The notes beneath the pieces were generated by a model. The model searched no databases. It was not told where the DNA came from and worked only from the letters and a program-made list of their open reading frames with translations. From Martelella limonii (GTDB lineage Bacteria; Pseudomonadota; Alphaproteobacteria; Rhizobiales; Rhizobiaceae), in assembly GCF_013344475.1 (NCBI RefSeq), contig NZ_JABUOU010000007.1, positions 172,439 to 236,438 of the forward strand: a stretch of DNA of 64,000 bases, given 5' to 3'. The position numbers and the translations under genes are program-made. Positions 17,320 through 26,032 of this stretch are shown one piece after another. Each line of letters opens with the position of its first letter. Position 1 is the stretch's first letter.

Positions 17320-18616
17320 CCCCGTCACCAAGATATTCCGGCAGCCACAATGTGAAAGCCGCTCCTTCTCCCTTCCTGCTCTCCACAGAGATGCGACCAT
17401 CCATCAGTTCTGCCAACCGATAGGCCGTCCACAACCCGATGCCTGTCCCGTCACCGGAAAGCCGGCCGGCGCCGCGCCGGAAACGTTCAAACAGCATTTC
17501 GACATCGGCCTCGGCAATGCCATCGCCGTGATCCCTGACAACGCAGCCGATTTCACCCAGGCCTGCTTTCAGCGAAATCTCAACAGGCGTATCGGAAGGC
17601 GAATATTGCGACGCATTGTCGACAAGGTTGATCAGGATATGCGCGACCAGCCGGCGATCGCAAAGAGCTACCATCGCGTCGCGCTCGCTTTCAAAGGTGA
17701 TGATGCGCGGCTGCAGCCGCATCTGCAAGTCTTCCACCAGATCGCCAACGGCCTGCACCAGATCCGTGGCGGCCACATCGATCGCGCGCAGGCCATGATC
17801 GAGCTGCCCGATCAGGAGGGCGGCGTCCACCAGCCGGTCAAGCGAGGCAACCATATCGCGGATGGTTTTCTGCTTCTCGGCCAGCGCCTCCTGTTCCAGA
17901 CTGCGGCCGCGCCGCAAAAGGCGTTGCGCGGCGCTGTCGATAACGGCAAGGGGTGTGCGAAACTGATGCGAGACAACAGCGGCGAAATCGCGCCAATAGG
18001 CCACTGTCGCACGTTCACGGTCAAGTTCCTGGCGCAGCCGCTGGTCCGCCACCACCCGCCAGGCAAGATAAAGAGCGGCAACCACACCGCCCACAAGCGA
18101 ATACACAACCTGCGCGACCGCGCTGCGATAAAGCTCGAGCCGCTGCGAAAGCGCCTCCCACTCGACCACCATGGTGCGATTGGCAGCGCGGTTCAGCGTA
18201 CGCTCAAGGCTATCCAGGACATTCGCAAGTGCCGTCGGATTTGCGGAGTCCGGACTGGTACGCGCAGGATCGAGCCGCGCAATCTCTGCGGTTTTCGATC
18301 GCACTTCTTCCAAAAGACTGCGTTCCTCCAGATAACGCAGCTGCGGCCCCTGTAACAGCAGATCGAGACGGCTTGAGAGAAGATCGAACTGCCGGAGAAC
18401 CCTTTCCTGCGATACCGGCGTTTCCAGCAGCACCGCCTTCATCCGCAACGCTTCGATCTCGGTTTGCGTGAGCACCCAGAGCATGTTGGTCGCATTGTCG
18501 ATCCGCATGGTCTTTTCAATGGCAACCAGTCGCGTGATGCCGAAGATCACCAGCCCGACAAACACCAGCAGCACCGCGAGCGGCAGGCCGGAATGCCAGA
18601 GCCAGCGCCTGGTCAT
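17282..18616 (-). CDS. Sensor histidine kinase
   Basis: 444 residues. Two transmembrane helices (about 9-31 and 168-188) bound a ~135-residue periplasmic, mostly helical sensor region. The H-box VSHQFRTPL places the phospho-accepting His at 217. The ATPase domain has NLVDNASQYS (N-box), DHGDGIA (G1), an F-box-like LFERFRRG and GDGTGIGLW (G2), so it is complete and probably active. Its ATG overlaps the stop of the upstream periplasmic protein gene (ATGA), and it overlaps the downstream regulator gene. That arrangement suggests the small upstream protein works with this sensor. Confidence 0.92.
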   Translation of the reverse strand: MTRRWLWHSGLPLAVLLVFVGLVIFGITRLVAIEKTMRIDNATNMLWVLTQTEIEALRMKAVLLETPVSQERVLRQFDLLSSRLDLLLQGPQLRYLEERSLLEEVRSKTAEIARLDPARTSPDSANPTALANVLDSLERTLNRAANRTMVVEWEALSQRLELYRSAVAQVVYSLVGGVVAALYLAWRVVADQRLRQELDRERATVAYWRDFAAVVSHQFRTPLAVIDSAAQRLLRRGRSLEQEALAEKQKTIRDMVASLDRLVDAALLIGQLDHGLRAIDVAATDLVQAVGDLVEDLQMRLQPRIITFESERDAMVALCDRRLVAHILINLVDNASQYSPSDTPVEISLKAGLGEIGCVVRDHGDGIAEADVEMLFERFRRGAGRLSGDGTGIGLWTAYRLAELMDGRISVESRKGEGAAFTLWLPEYLGDGGGVEQQGENSGL

Positions 18617-19086
18617 GGCGCCTCGAGCCTCGTGAGCTGCCAGACCCAGCGATAATCGTACCGTATGTCCTGCAAAACCGCGTCATCATCACGCGGATAG
18701 ACAATCCACACCGGCCCCTTGTCGCGCGGGGTCAGGTCGTGTCCATTCATCGAGAGCGCAGCAATCACATCGAACCGCTCGAAATCCGAAAGCGGTATGA
18801 CAACTTCATAGTCATTGAGGGCCAAGGCGCGCACCTCGGCGGATTGAAAGCCCGCATCTGCCAGAAGGTCCCGCATCAGGGGGCCGGTGAATTGCTGCAG
18901 GCCGTCCGTAACACTGGTATGGGTGCGGATCCGCGATTGCGGCAAGGCCTCAAGTGCGGCGCGGTCGTAAAGCTTCTCACCGTCGGCGGTCACGATCGTC
19001 AGAACCGGTTCGTCCGCGAACGCTGCCATCTCGCCCGATGTCAGGAAGAACAAAAGCAGCAACGCTGAAACAGGCCGACCGATCAT
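18613..19086 (-). CDS. Periplasmic molybdopterin-oxidoreductase-fold protein, likely non-catalytic
   Basis: 157 residues; ATG at 19086 is preceded by GGAGGGG and opens a signal peptide (MIGRPVSALLLLFFLTSGEM). The mature part (VLTIVTADGEKLYDRAALEA ... FTGPLMRDLL ... LNDYEVVIP ... DKGPVWIVYP) resembles the oxidoreductase molybdopterin-binding domain of the SUOX/YedY type. It is shorter than the enzymes and has no cysteine at all, so it lacks the usual Mo-ligating Cys. Such small proteins are often encoded with sensor kinases; here it overlaps the kinase start by 4 bases. I infer a ligand-binding accessory to the sensor. Confidence 0.75.
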   Translation of the reverse strand: MIGRPVSALLLLFFLTSGEMAAFADEPVLTIVTADGEKLYDRAALEALPQSRIRTHTSVTDGLQQFTGPLMRDLLADAGFQSAEVRALALNDYEVVIPLSDFERFDVIAALSMNGHDLTPRDKGPVWIVYPRDDDAVLQDIRYDYRWVWQLTRLEAP

Positions 19087-19284
19087 ATCCCCTCCGGCTT
19101 TCTGGCAGCGCGCCACGCCGATGCACCTCTCGCCTGCAGTTTGCGTAGATTCCGGCCGTCAATCAAGCACGTTCGGCAAGCGCGTGCGGCATTGGCCGCA
19201 TCGCGGAGGTCTCGGGCGAGCGGATGCTCTCGCGCTTTACACCGGGAAACATGGCAATCTGCACTATGCACTTGTATTTCTGAA

Positions 19285-19313
19285 TTGACAGATGTATTCG
19301 GTACTAGGCTATG
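19285..19313 (+). promoter_or_regulatory. Putative promoter of the first sugar ABC operon
   Basis: TTGACA at 19285-19290, 17-base spacer, GCTATG at 19308-19313. The -35 is perfect and the -10 weak, as expected of an activated or repressed promoter. It sits 67 bases before the binding-protein ATG. The leader also holds a 6-bp hairpin (19339-19344 with 19351-19356). Confidence 0.45.
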
Positions 19314-19379
19314 GGGGATCTAGGCCCCTGCCAGGAGGGCCGCTTAAACGAGCGGCGAACATGAACGGGAGGAAATCTC

Positions 19380-20324
19380 ATGAAGAAACTTACCGCTTTG
19401 CTGGCCGGATTGGTCATTGCGATGCCGATGGCCGCTGCTGCTCAGGATGCAGCCGGTACTGCCAAAAAGGACAGCTATCGCTTTCTCGTCGTGCCGAAGG
19501 TCGTCCATCCGTGGTTCGACAAGGTCAATGACGGCGCGCAGATGGCTGCCGAAGCCCTGAAGGCCCAGACCGGCGCGAATATCGAAATCGTCTACTCCGC
19601 GCCCCAGACGGCGGACGTCGTCCAGCAGGTGCAGATCGTGGAGAGCGCGATCTCTACGCGCCCAGACGGCATCGCGATCGATTTGCTCGACCCGTCGGGC
19701 AATCGCGGGTCGCTTGAAGCCGCGCAGAGCCAGGACATTCCGCTGGTGATCTTCGACTCGATTCCGCCGGAAGGCATGGCGATCCCCTATATCGGCTCTG
19801 ATTTCTGCGAGCAGGCCAAGATCGCCGCGCGGCGGCTGGTCGAAGTCCTCGATGGCGAAGGCGAAGTCGCGATCATGATGGGCGTACCGACCGCACCAAA
19901 CCACGCCATCCGCGCAGAATGCCATCGTGAGGTGTTTGCCGAGCATGAAGGCATCACCGTCGTTGCCGAAGGCATCGACAATGACAGCATCGAGACGGCT
20001 CAGCAGCAGGCTGCCGCCATCATGCAGGCTCATCCGAACCTGAAGGGTTGGGTCGCTTCCGATGCCGCCGGTCCGATCGGCATCGGTCAGGCAATCATCG
20101 AAGCTGGCAAGCAGGGCCAGGTCACGCTCGTCGGCCTCGACAACCTGCCGGAGATGCTCGACATGATCCGTTCGGGCGTCGCCGACAGCTCGTCCGCGTC
20201 GCAGCCGGAACTCCAGGGCTACTGGTCGGTCATGCTGCTCTGGGCCCAGGCCACCGGCGCGCCGGTTCCGCAGTATCTCGACACCGGCAATGCATTCCTG
20301 ACCAAGGACAACGTGGACGGCTAA
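19380..20324 (+). CDS. Sugar ABC transporter periplasmic binding protein
   Basis: 314 residues with a signal peptide (MKKLTALLAGLVIAMPMAAA). The fold is that of the type I periplasmic-binding (RbsB/LacI-like, Peripla_BP_4) family: an N-terminal VVPKVVHPWFDKVNDGAQMA segment, a DGIAIDLLDP loop, IPLVIFDS, IGSDF, and NLKGWVASDAAGPIGIGQAI. It captures a sugar or polyol and hands it to the membrane permease. A strong ribosome site (GGGAGGAAAT) precedes the ATG. It is the first gene of the operon with the ATPase, permease and dihydroxyacetone-type kinase. Substrate is unknown; the kinase suggests a short ketose or a compound yielding one. Confidence 0.9.
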   Translation: MKKLTALLAGLVIAMPMAAAAQDAAGTAKKDSYRFLVVPKVVHPWFDKVNDGAQMAAEALKAQTGANIEIVYSAPQTADVVQQVQIVESAISTRPDGIAIDLLDPSGNRGSLEAAQSQDIPLVIFDSIPPEGMAIPYIGSDFCEQAKIAARRLVEVLDGEGEVAIMMGVPTAPNHAIRAECHREVFAEHEGITVVAEGIDNDSIETAQQQAAAIMQAHPNLKGWVASDAAGPIGIGQAIIEAGKQGQVTLVGLDNLPEMLDMIRSGVADSSSASQPELQGYWSVMLLWAQATGAPVPQYLDTGNAFLTKDNVDG

Positions 20325-20333
20325 GCCGTCTGC

Positions 20334-20358
20334 CGCGGCCGGCATTGCGCCGGCCGCG
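20334..20358 (+). terminator. Strong intercistronic hairpin after the binding-protein gene
   Basis: CGCGGCCGGC (20334-20343), 5-base loop, GCCGGCCGCG (20349-20358): a perfect 10-bp stem. It lies between the binding-protein and ATPase genes. Such hairpins typically protect the abundant binding-protein mRNA and lower expression of the downstream membrane components; there is no long T-run. Confidence 0.6.
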
Positions 20359-20446
20359 TTGTCAGGGCGGCACCTGCGGGTGCACGCCCCAGCGTCTTTC
20401 AATGCTTCTCAATTGACTGATCTGCAAGCTGCTCCAAGGAGGACAC

Positions 20447-21976
20447 ATGACCTACCTCAAGGCACGCGGCCTCAGCAGGGTTTTCCCCGGCGTGACCGCG
20501 CTTGACGATGTTGATCTCGACGTGGAACTGGGCCGAACCCACATTCTTGCCGGCGAAAACGGCGCCGGAAAATCCACGCTGGTGAAAATCCTCACCGGCT
20601 CCGACCGGGCGACGACCGGAACCATTGAGATCGACGGAAAGAACCCCGTCGACCACCCGGAACTCTTCCGGAAAATCGCCTATGTTCCGCAGGAACTGTC
20701 GCTTTTCGCCGATGTCAGCGTGGCGGAAAACCTGTTCATGCCGTTCGATCGCACAGGACACGGCCCGTTCGTGAACCGGCGCCGGATGGAAGCCGAGGCA
20801 CAGACCTATCTCGACAGGTTCGGCATCGAGGCAAGGCCGTCCGACCTTGTCCGGCACATATCGGTGCCCGACCAGCAGCTTCTGCAGATTGCCCGTGCTT
20901 CGACGAACAAGGACATGAAGGTTCTGATCCTGGACGAGCCTACCTCGGCTCTGACCGCGCGCGAAGTGGCGCGCATCTTCAAGGTGATCCGCGGCTTTCT
21001 GGACAGGGACCACGCCATCGTCTTCATTTCCCACAAGATGGAAGAAGTCTTCGAGATCGGCGATGACTACACCGTGTTGCGCAACGGCCAGAAGGTGGAT
21101 GCGGGCAAGGTGGCCGATATCGACGAAGCCGTCCTGATCCGGGCGATGTCGGGCCGCGAGGTGGCGATCGATGAACATTTCCGCCCGAACTGCGCCGTAA
21201 CCGACACGATCATGACCGTAGAACACCTGTCGGGACACATGTTCAACGACATCAGCTTTCGCCTGAACCGGGGAGAGGTCCTGGGTTTTGCCGGACTGGT
21301 GGGGGCTGGACGATCGGAACTGATGCAGACCATTTTCGGCTTCCGCAAGGCATCCTCGGGCAAGGTCGAGGTGGAAGGCCGCACGTGGCGTCTCAATGAC
21401 ACGGCAGCCTCGGTGAGCGCCGGCATGCTGTATCTGTCCGAGGAACGCAAGCATCACGGAATTTTTCCGCTGCTATCGCTCAGGGAAAATATCGGAATTT
21501 CCGCATTGTCGCTGACCTCGGGCGCCGCCGGAATCGATTTCGGCAAGGAACGCACACTGGTGCGCAAGGTCATCGATGATTACGACATCAAGGCCGCGAG
21601 CCCTGGCCAGCGGATTTCCAATCTCTCCGGCGGCAACCAGCAAAAGGCGATCATCGGCCGTGCCATGGCGACAACGCCGCGCATCCTGATCTTCGACGAG
21701 CCGACAAAGGGCATCGACATCCGCACGAAAGCGGAAATCTACCGGATCATGAAAGAGCTCGCCGAGCAAGGCGTCGGCATCATCCTGATCTCATCGGAGA
21801 TGACGGAACTCAGACGTTGCGCAAGCAGGATCGTCACCATGCATGGTGGGCGCATCACCGGCGATTTCGATGCCGCCACCACCGATACTGAAACATTGGT
21901 TGGCGCAATCTTTGCGACCGGAACCGGGTCTGACGCACAGGCCACCAACAAGGCAGAGGCATTTCATGTCCATTGA
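20447..21976 (+). CDS. Sugar ABC transporter ATPase (tandem domains)
   Basis: 509 residues with two ABC domains, as in RbsA/MglA-type proteins. Domain 1: Walker A GENGAGKST, Walker B VLILDEPTSAL, and a degenerate signature (SVPDQQLLQIARA in place of LSxGQxQ). Domain 2: degenerate Walker [10 protein letters not shown], canonical signature NLSGGNQQK, Walker B ILIFDEPTKGID. One catalytic site per polypeptide is therefore likely, as is common in this family. It energises import of the substrate bound by the upstream binding protein. The permease ATG lies inside its last codons. Confidence 0.92.
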   Translation: MTYLKARGLSRVFPGVTALDDVDLDVELGRTHILAGENGAGKSTLVKILTGSDRATTGTIEIDGKNPVDHPELFRKIAYVPQELSLFADVSVAENLFMPFDRTGHGPFVNRRRMEAEAQTYLDRFGIEARPSDLVRHISVPDQQLLQIARASTNKDMKVLILDEPTSALTAREVARIFKVIRGFLDRDHAIVFISHKMEEVFEIGDDYTVLRNGQKVDAGKVADIDEAVLIRAMSGREVAIDEHFRPNCAVTDTIMTVEHLSGHMFNDISFRLNRGEVLGFAGLVGAGRSELMQTIFGFRKASSGKVEVEGRTWRLNDTAASVSAGMLYLSEERKHHGIFPLLSLRENIGISALSLTSGAAGIDFGKERTLVRKVIDDYDIKAASPGQRISNLSGGNQQKAIIGRAMATTPRILIFDEPTKGIDIRTKAEIYRIMKELAEQGVGIILISSEMTELRRCASRIVTMHGGRITGDFDAATTDTETLVGAIFATGTGSDAQATNKAEAFHVH

Positions 21977-22958
21977 CCCGACAACTCAAAAACGCACATC
22001 GTCCCCCCTCGCAATCCTGGTCCGCAATCCGCTTGCCGGCGTCTTCGTGGCACTCGTCGTGATCTTTGCCGTTTCGGCTTTGATCTCGCCCTATTTCCTG
22101 TCGGGCTACAACATGTCGGTGATTGCGCGGGGGCTCGCCTTCGTCGGGCTGGTGACGATCGCGCAGTCGTCGCTGATGATATTGGGCGAGCTTGACCTGT
22201 CGCTTGGAACCATAGGCGGTCTGTGTGGCGTGGTCTCCGGCATGCTGATGGTCCAGGCGGGGCTCCCCTGGGGCGTGGCGCTCGTTCTCGCGCTGGCGCT
22301 TGGCATGGCGCTAGGCTTCCTGAACGGCTTCCTGGTCACCGCCCTCGGCCTGCATTCGCTCGTCCTGACCATCGGTACGGCAGGCATCTATGGCGGCGCG
22401 ATCCTGGTCCTGACCAAGGGCGTTGCCATCACCAACATTCCGCAGGGCATCCAGTTTCTTGGCCGGGGAGACGTCTTCGGGCTTCCGGTTCCGTTTCTGA
22501 TCATGCTCGTCGTCCTCGTGGCTGCTCTGTTCCTCACCATGAAAACCGCCATGGGCCGGTACATGTACGCCATTGGCAACAATGCGGCAGCCGCCCGCAT
22601 GCTGGGCATTCGCGTTGACCGCATCCGGATCCTGGTCTTTACCTTCGCCGGCATGCTGTCCGCTCTCGCGGGTCTGCTGATGGTCGCGCGGCTCGGAACC
22701 GCTCAGCCCTCCATTGGACAGGCCTGGGTCCTCGCACCCATCGCCGCAGCCGTTATCGGCGGGGTTGCCACGACCGGCGGCGTCGGATCGCCGCTGGGCG
22801 CGATCTTTGGCGCCTGCATAATCGCGATCATCGAGAACATCATCGTCCTGTTCGGCGTTTCGCCCTATTGGCAAGGGGTCGTATCCGGCGCCATCGTGGT
22901 CATCGCGATCTCCTTCGACGCGATCTCCCGCCGCTATCTTCGCCGCGACGGCGCATGA
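21966..22958 (+). CDS. Sugar ABC transporter permease
   Basis: 330 residues from the ATG at 21966 (MSIDPTTQKRTSSPLAILVR), which overlaps the ATPase stop by 11 bases; the upstream in-frame start would read through the ATPase gene. About eight to ten membrane helices, with the family signature GELDLSLGTIGGLCGV and the cytoplasmic coupling segment AIGNNAAAARMLGI (RbsC-type EAA-like loop). It forms a homodimeric or pseudo-dimeric channel with the ATPase. The start of the kinase gene follows after 20 bases. Confidence 0.92.
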   Translation: MSIDPTTQKRTSSPLAILVRNPLAGVFVALVVIFAVSALISPYFLSGYNMSVIARGLAFVGLVTIAQSSLMILGELDLSLGTIGGLCGVVSGMLMVQAGLPWGVALVLALALGMALGFLNGFLVTALGLHSLVLTIGTAGIYGGAILVLTKGVAITNIPQGIQFLGRGDVFGLPVPFLIMLVVLVAALFLTMKTAMGRYMYAIGNNAAAARMLGIRVDRIRILVFTFAGMLSALAGLLMVARLGTAQPSIGQAWVLAPIAAAVIGGVATTGGVGSPLGAIFGACIIAIIENIIVLFGVSPYWQGVVSGAIVVIAISFDAISRRYLRRDGA

Positions 22959-22978
22959 TCTGATAAAGTGGAATTCAA

Positions 22979-24739
22979 ATGACAAAGACCAAGAAACTCA
23001 TCAACGCGCCCGAAGACATCATTCCTCAGCTGGTCTCGGGCATGGTGGCGGCGCATCCTGACATGCTGATGCGTGAAGGAAAGACCGGGCGCGCCATTGT
23101 CGCCGTGGACGGTCCGAGAGACGGAAAGGTAGGAATCGTCGTTGGCGGCGGTTCGGGCCATGAGCCAGCCTTTGCCGGTTATGTGGGGCGCGGCCTTGCC
23201 GATGCGGCCGCCGTTGGAAACATCTTTGCCTCACCCTCTCCGGAACAGATTCTCGACGCTGCCCGCGCGGTCGATGGCGGAGCCGGCGTTGTCTTTCTCT
23301 ACGGCAACTACACCGGCGACGTCATGAACTTCACGATGGCGGCAGAGGAGCTGGAAGCAGAAGGCACGCAGGTGCGCCAGATACAGGTTGCAGATGACGT
23401 CGCCTCCGCGCCAAGGGAACTGCGTTCGGAGCGCCGCGGCATTGCCGGCGATTTCTTCGTCTTCAAGATCGCGGGCGCTGCGGCCGATTTGGGCGAGCCG
23501 CTTGCCCGCGTAGCGTCATTGGCGCAGAAGGCCAATGACGCTACGCTTTCGATGGGGGTTGCGCTGGGACCATGCTCCCTGCCCCAGACCGGAAAGCCGA
23601 ATTTCGAGATCAGCGACGAAGACATGGAAATCGGCATGGGCCTTCACGGAGAGCCCGGCGTCCGGCGCGAGAAACTGGCCTCGGCCGACACGGTGACGGA
23701 TGAACTGCTGGATTCGATCCTGAGCGAAATGGCTCCCGTGAAAGGCGACCGCGTCGCCGTGCTGGTCAACGGGCTCGGATCGACATCGTTGATAGAACTC
23801 TACATCATCTTCAATCGGCTCAAGTCCGTCCTGGACGAAAGAGGCATCGGCATCCATCATTCCTGGGTCGGGGAATATGCCACGTCTCTGGAAATGGCGG
23901 GCGCATCCATTACCCTCCTGAAGCTGGACGACGAACTGACGCGCCTTCTTGACCATCCCTGCAGAACGCCGGCTCTGACGGTCGGCACCACCGAAGGGGC
24001 GGTCGCAGGCAGCGCTCACTCGCTCAGGCGGGCAGCGAAAGCAAGCGACAGCGCCGTCAAGACAAAGGCCGCCGCCAAGCTGAAGAGCGATGGCGCCATT
24101 ACCCCCGCGATCTTCCGCGCCATGATGCAGCGCGCCGGCGACGAGATCATCGCCGAGCGCGATTGGCTTTCCGAGCTCGACGGCGTCATCGGCGACGGCG
24201 ATCACGGCATCACGATGGAAATCGGCTGGAAGGCCGTGCAGGGCGCGCTCGCCAATGCAGAGCAAGACGAGACCATCGAGGGCAGCTGCAAACGGATGGC
24301 GAAGGCCTTCCTCGATGCCGTCGGCGCCTCCTCCGGCCCCCTTTACGCGACGGCATTCCTGCGCGCGGGCGCAGCAGTCAGCGACCGGCTGAACCTTGAT
24401 GCAGAGGCGCTGTCTGCATGGCTTGCAGCCGCACTCCAGGGCGTGCGCGACCGGGGACGCGCCGAACCGGGCGACAAGACAATGATCGACGCCTGGGTGC
24501 CGGCGGTGGAGCGCGCCGAGCGCGCCGCCGCGTCCGGATCGGAAGTCGACGTCATGAATGCGGCAAGGGACGGAGCCGAAGAAGGCATGAATGCAACGGC
24601 CAACCTGGAATCGCGCCGCGGCCGGTCCGCCAAACTCGGCGCGCGCTCCAAGGGCCATATCGACCCCGGTGCGGCATCGACATGGATCACGCTGCGCGCC
24701 ATGGCCGCCACTCTCGCGGAAGCCTCCACCGCCGCCTGA
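22979..24739 (+). CDS. Fused DhaK-DhaL ketose kinase (dihydroxyacetone/erythrulose type)
   Basis: 586 residues. DhaK domain (1-~350): SGHEPAF glycine motif near 59-65 and substrate-binding His223 in MGLHGEPG, which forms the covalent hemiaminal with the ketose. DhaL domain (~375-586): ATP/Mg site with the Asp cluster GVIGDGDHG (~402-410) and GASSGPLY. Single-chain DhaKL enzymes use ATP, unlike the PTS-linked three-subunit form. Some members act on dihydroxyacetone, others on D- or L-erythrulose. As the last gene of a sugar ABC operon it probably phosphorylates the imported ketose or a product of it. It differs clearly from the second DhaKL at 48908, so the two are not a recent duplication. 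Confidence 0.9.
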   Translation: MTKTKKLINAPEDIIPQLVSGMVAAHPDMLMREGKTGRAIVAVDGPRDGKVGIVVGGGSGHEPAFAGYVGRGLADAAAVGNIFASPSPEQILDAARAVDGGAGVVFLYGNYTGDVMNFTMAAEELEAEGTQVRQIQVADDVASAPRELRSERRGIAGDFFVFKIAGAAADLGEPLARVASLAQKANDATLSMGVALGPCSLPQTGKPNFEISDEDMEIGMGLHGEPGVRREKLASADTVTDELLDSILSEMAPVKGDRVAVLVNGLGSTSLIELYIIFNRLKSVLDERGIGIHHSWVGEYATSLEMAGASITLLKLDDELTRLLDHPCRTPALTVGTTEGAVAGSAHSLRRAAKASDSAVKTKAAAKLKSDGAITPAIFRAMMQRAGDEIIAERDWLSELDGVIGDGDHGITMEIGWKAVQGALANAEQDETIEGSCKRMAKAFLDAVGASSGPLYATAFLRAGAAVSDRLNLDAEALSAWLAAALQGVRDRGRAEPGDKTMIDAWVPAVERAERAAASGSEVDVMNAARDGAEEGMNATANLESRRGRSAKLGARSKGHIDPGAASTWITLRAMAATLAEASTAA

Positions 24740-24742
24740 AAT

Positions 24743-25717
24743 CTACCGTGGCCCGGCCATCAGCGCGCGGGCCACGGATTCATTTGTCGCAAGCCGGTTG
24801 ACGTAGCCGCCGCGCAGGATGGCGCGGATGATCTGCACCTTCTCGATTCCGCCCGAAACCAGCATCGACATCGGCTTGAGCTTCATCTTCTCGGGGCTGA
24901 GCGCCATGATCGAGTCGTTCAGGAAATGATCGACCGGTTGCCCCTGTGCATTGAGGAAACAGCCCAGAAATTCGCCGACGGCGCCTCTTTTCAGAATCTC
25001 GTCGAGATTGTCCTTCACGACCCTGATCTGCGTCAGCGTCGTGTCCTCGGCCAGCCAACCGCAGGAGGCGATCCCGAGATCGGCAATCTCGGTGCGCGCC
25101 AGCACATCCGTCAGCTCGTCGATCAGAAGCAGCGCCTCGCGGCTCTCCGGTGAGGCGCAGTAGAGCGGCGCCGTCAGGTAGTGGCACTCGATACCCAGCT
25201 TGCGCGCAAAACTCGTCGCCACCTCGAAAGTGTTGGTCCCGGACGAGCGCGTAGCGCCGCCGGTCAGACCGACCACCCAGCTGTCTGCATGGGGGCGCGC
25301 GTTGAGACGGCGCACGGCGAAGCTGAGCGTACGGCCCGTTGCAATACCGATACCGAGATCACGCCGCTCGATCAGGCTGCCGGCCATGGCCCCGGCGGCC
25401 TCGCCGATCACGCGTTTCTGTTCGAGAAAATCCTGTACGTCGGGCACCACGACGGCTTCGGCGAGGCCGTATCGTTCGGCAACGGCCTCGGCCAGAGCGA
25501 TGCAGTCGATGAGCGGCAGCTTGACGTCGATCTGGACTTCGCCATCCTCACGCACCTGGCCGATGATCTTGTTCACCCGCAGCCTGGTCATGTCCATCCG
25601 GGCCGCGATCTCCTGCTGGGTGAGACCGCCCACGAAATAGAACCACGCCACACGCGCGCGCTCCAGCTGCTCGGGAAGGCTGTCGTTTTGGTCGTCCACG
25701 GCCATTTCATCCATCAT
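24743..25717 (-). CDS. SorC-family sugar-sensing transcription regulator
   Basis: About 324 residues from ATG 25717 (MMDEMAVDDQNDSLPEQLER), chosen because GGAGGG lies 9 bases upstream; the longer frame from 25795 adds a hydrophobic-free leader without a ribosome site. N-terminal HTH at about 31-53 (GLTQQEIAARMDMTRLRVNK) and a C-terminal SorC sugar-binding domain (GIGIATGRTL ... VVGLTGGA ... LYCASPESREALL ... LVSGGIEKVQIIRAILRGGY). It is convergent with the ABC-kinase operon, ending 3 bases from it, and is likely to control that operon in response to a phosphorylated sugar. Confidence 0.88.
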   Translation of the reverse strand: MMDEMAVDDQNDSLPEQLERARVAWFYFVGGLTQQEIAARMDMTRLRVNKIIGQVREDGEVQIDVKLPLIDCIALAEAVAERYGLAEAVVVPDVQDFLEQKRVIGEAAGAMAGSLIERRDLGIGIATGRTLSFAVRRLNARPHADSWVVGLTGGATRSSGTNTFEVATSFARKLGIECHYLTAPLYCASPESREALLLIDELTDVLARTEIADLGIASCGWLAEDTTLTQIRVVKDNLDEILKRGAVGEFLGCFLNAQGQPVDHFLNDSIMALSPEKMKLKPMSMLVSGGIEKVQIIRAILRGGYVNRLATNESVARALMAGPR

Positions 25718-25804
25718 CCTGATCGGCCCTCCGGTCAATGAACCAGCCTGCGCCGAGACCTGGCCCATATAGGCGGACCCGTGCCGAAAGAACAACAGAA
25801 GATC

Positions 25805-26032
25805 CTAGGATGCAAGTTGGAGGTTCGGCGTACACCCCAGAATGAGGGTCGGGCGTGCGAGCGCGATGCCAGTGCTGATGAAAAGCACCGTAAAGGCGAG
25901 CGTCGGGATATTGGATGCAAAGCCCGCAGCACTGTAACCGATCGCCGGAACGCCAAAGACCAATCGGATCACGTTCGCTGAAGTGCCCGCTGATGGGTTT
26001 GCAAGCGCCTTACGGGGCTGCCGTGCCGCCAA
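25805..26032 (-). CDS. Short hydrophobic ORF, possible membrane-protein remnant
   Basis: 75 residues overlapping the 3' end of the serine-hydrolase gene by 23 bases. The middle (RLVFGVPAIGYSAAGFASNI and on) is hydrophobic enough for one or two membrane helices, unlike random shadow frames. It has no clear ribosome site and I recognise no family. It could be the broken end of a transporter or a small membrane protein. Confidence 0.25.
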   Translation of the reverse strand: MAARQPRKALANPSAGTSANVIRLVFGVPAIGYSAAGFASNIPTLAFTVLFISTGIALARPTLILGCTPNLQLAS

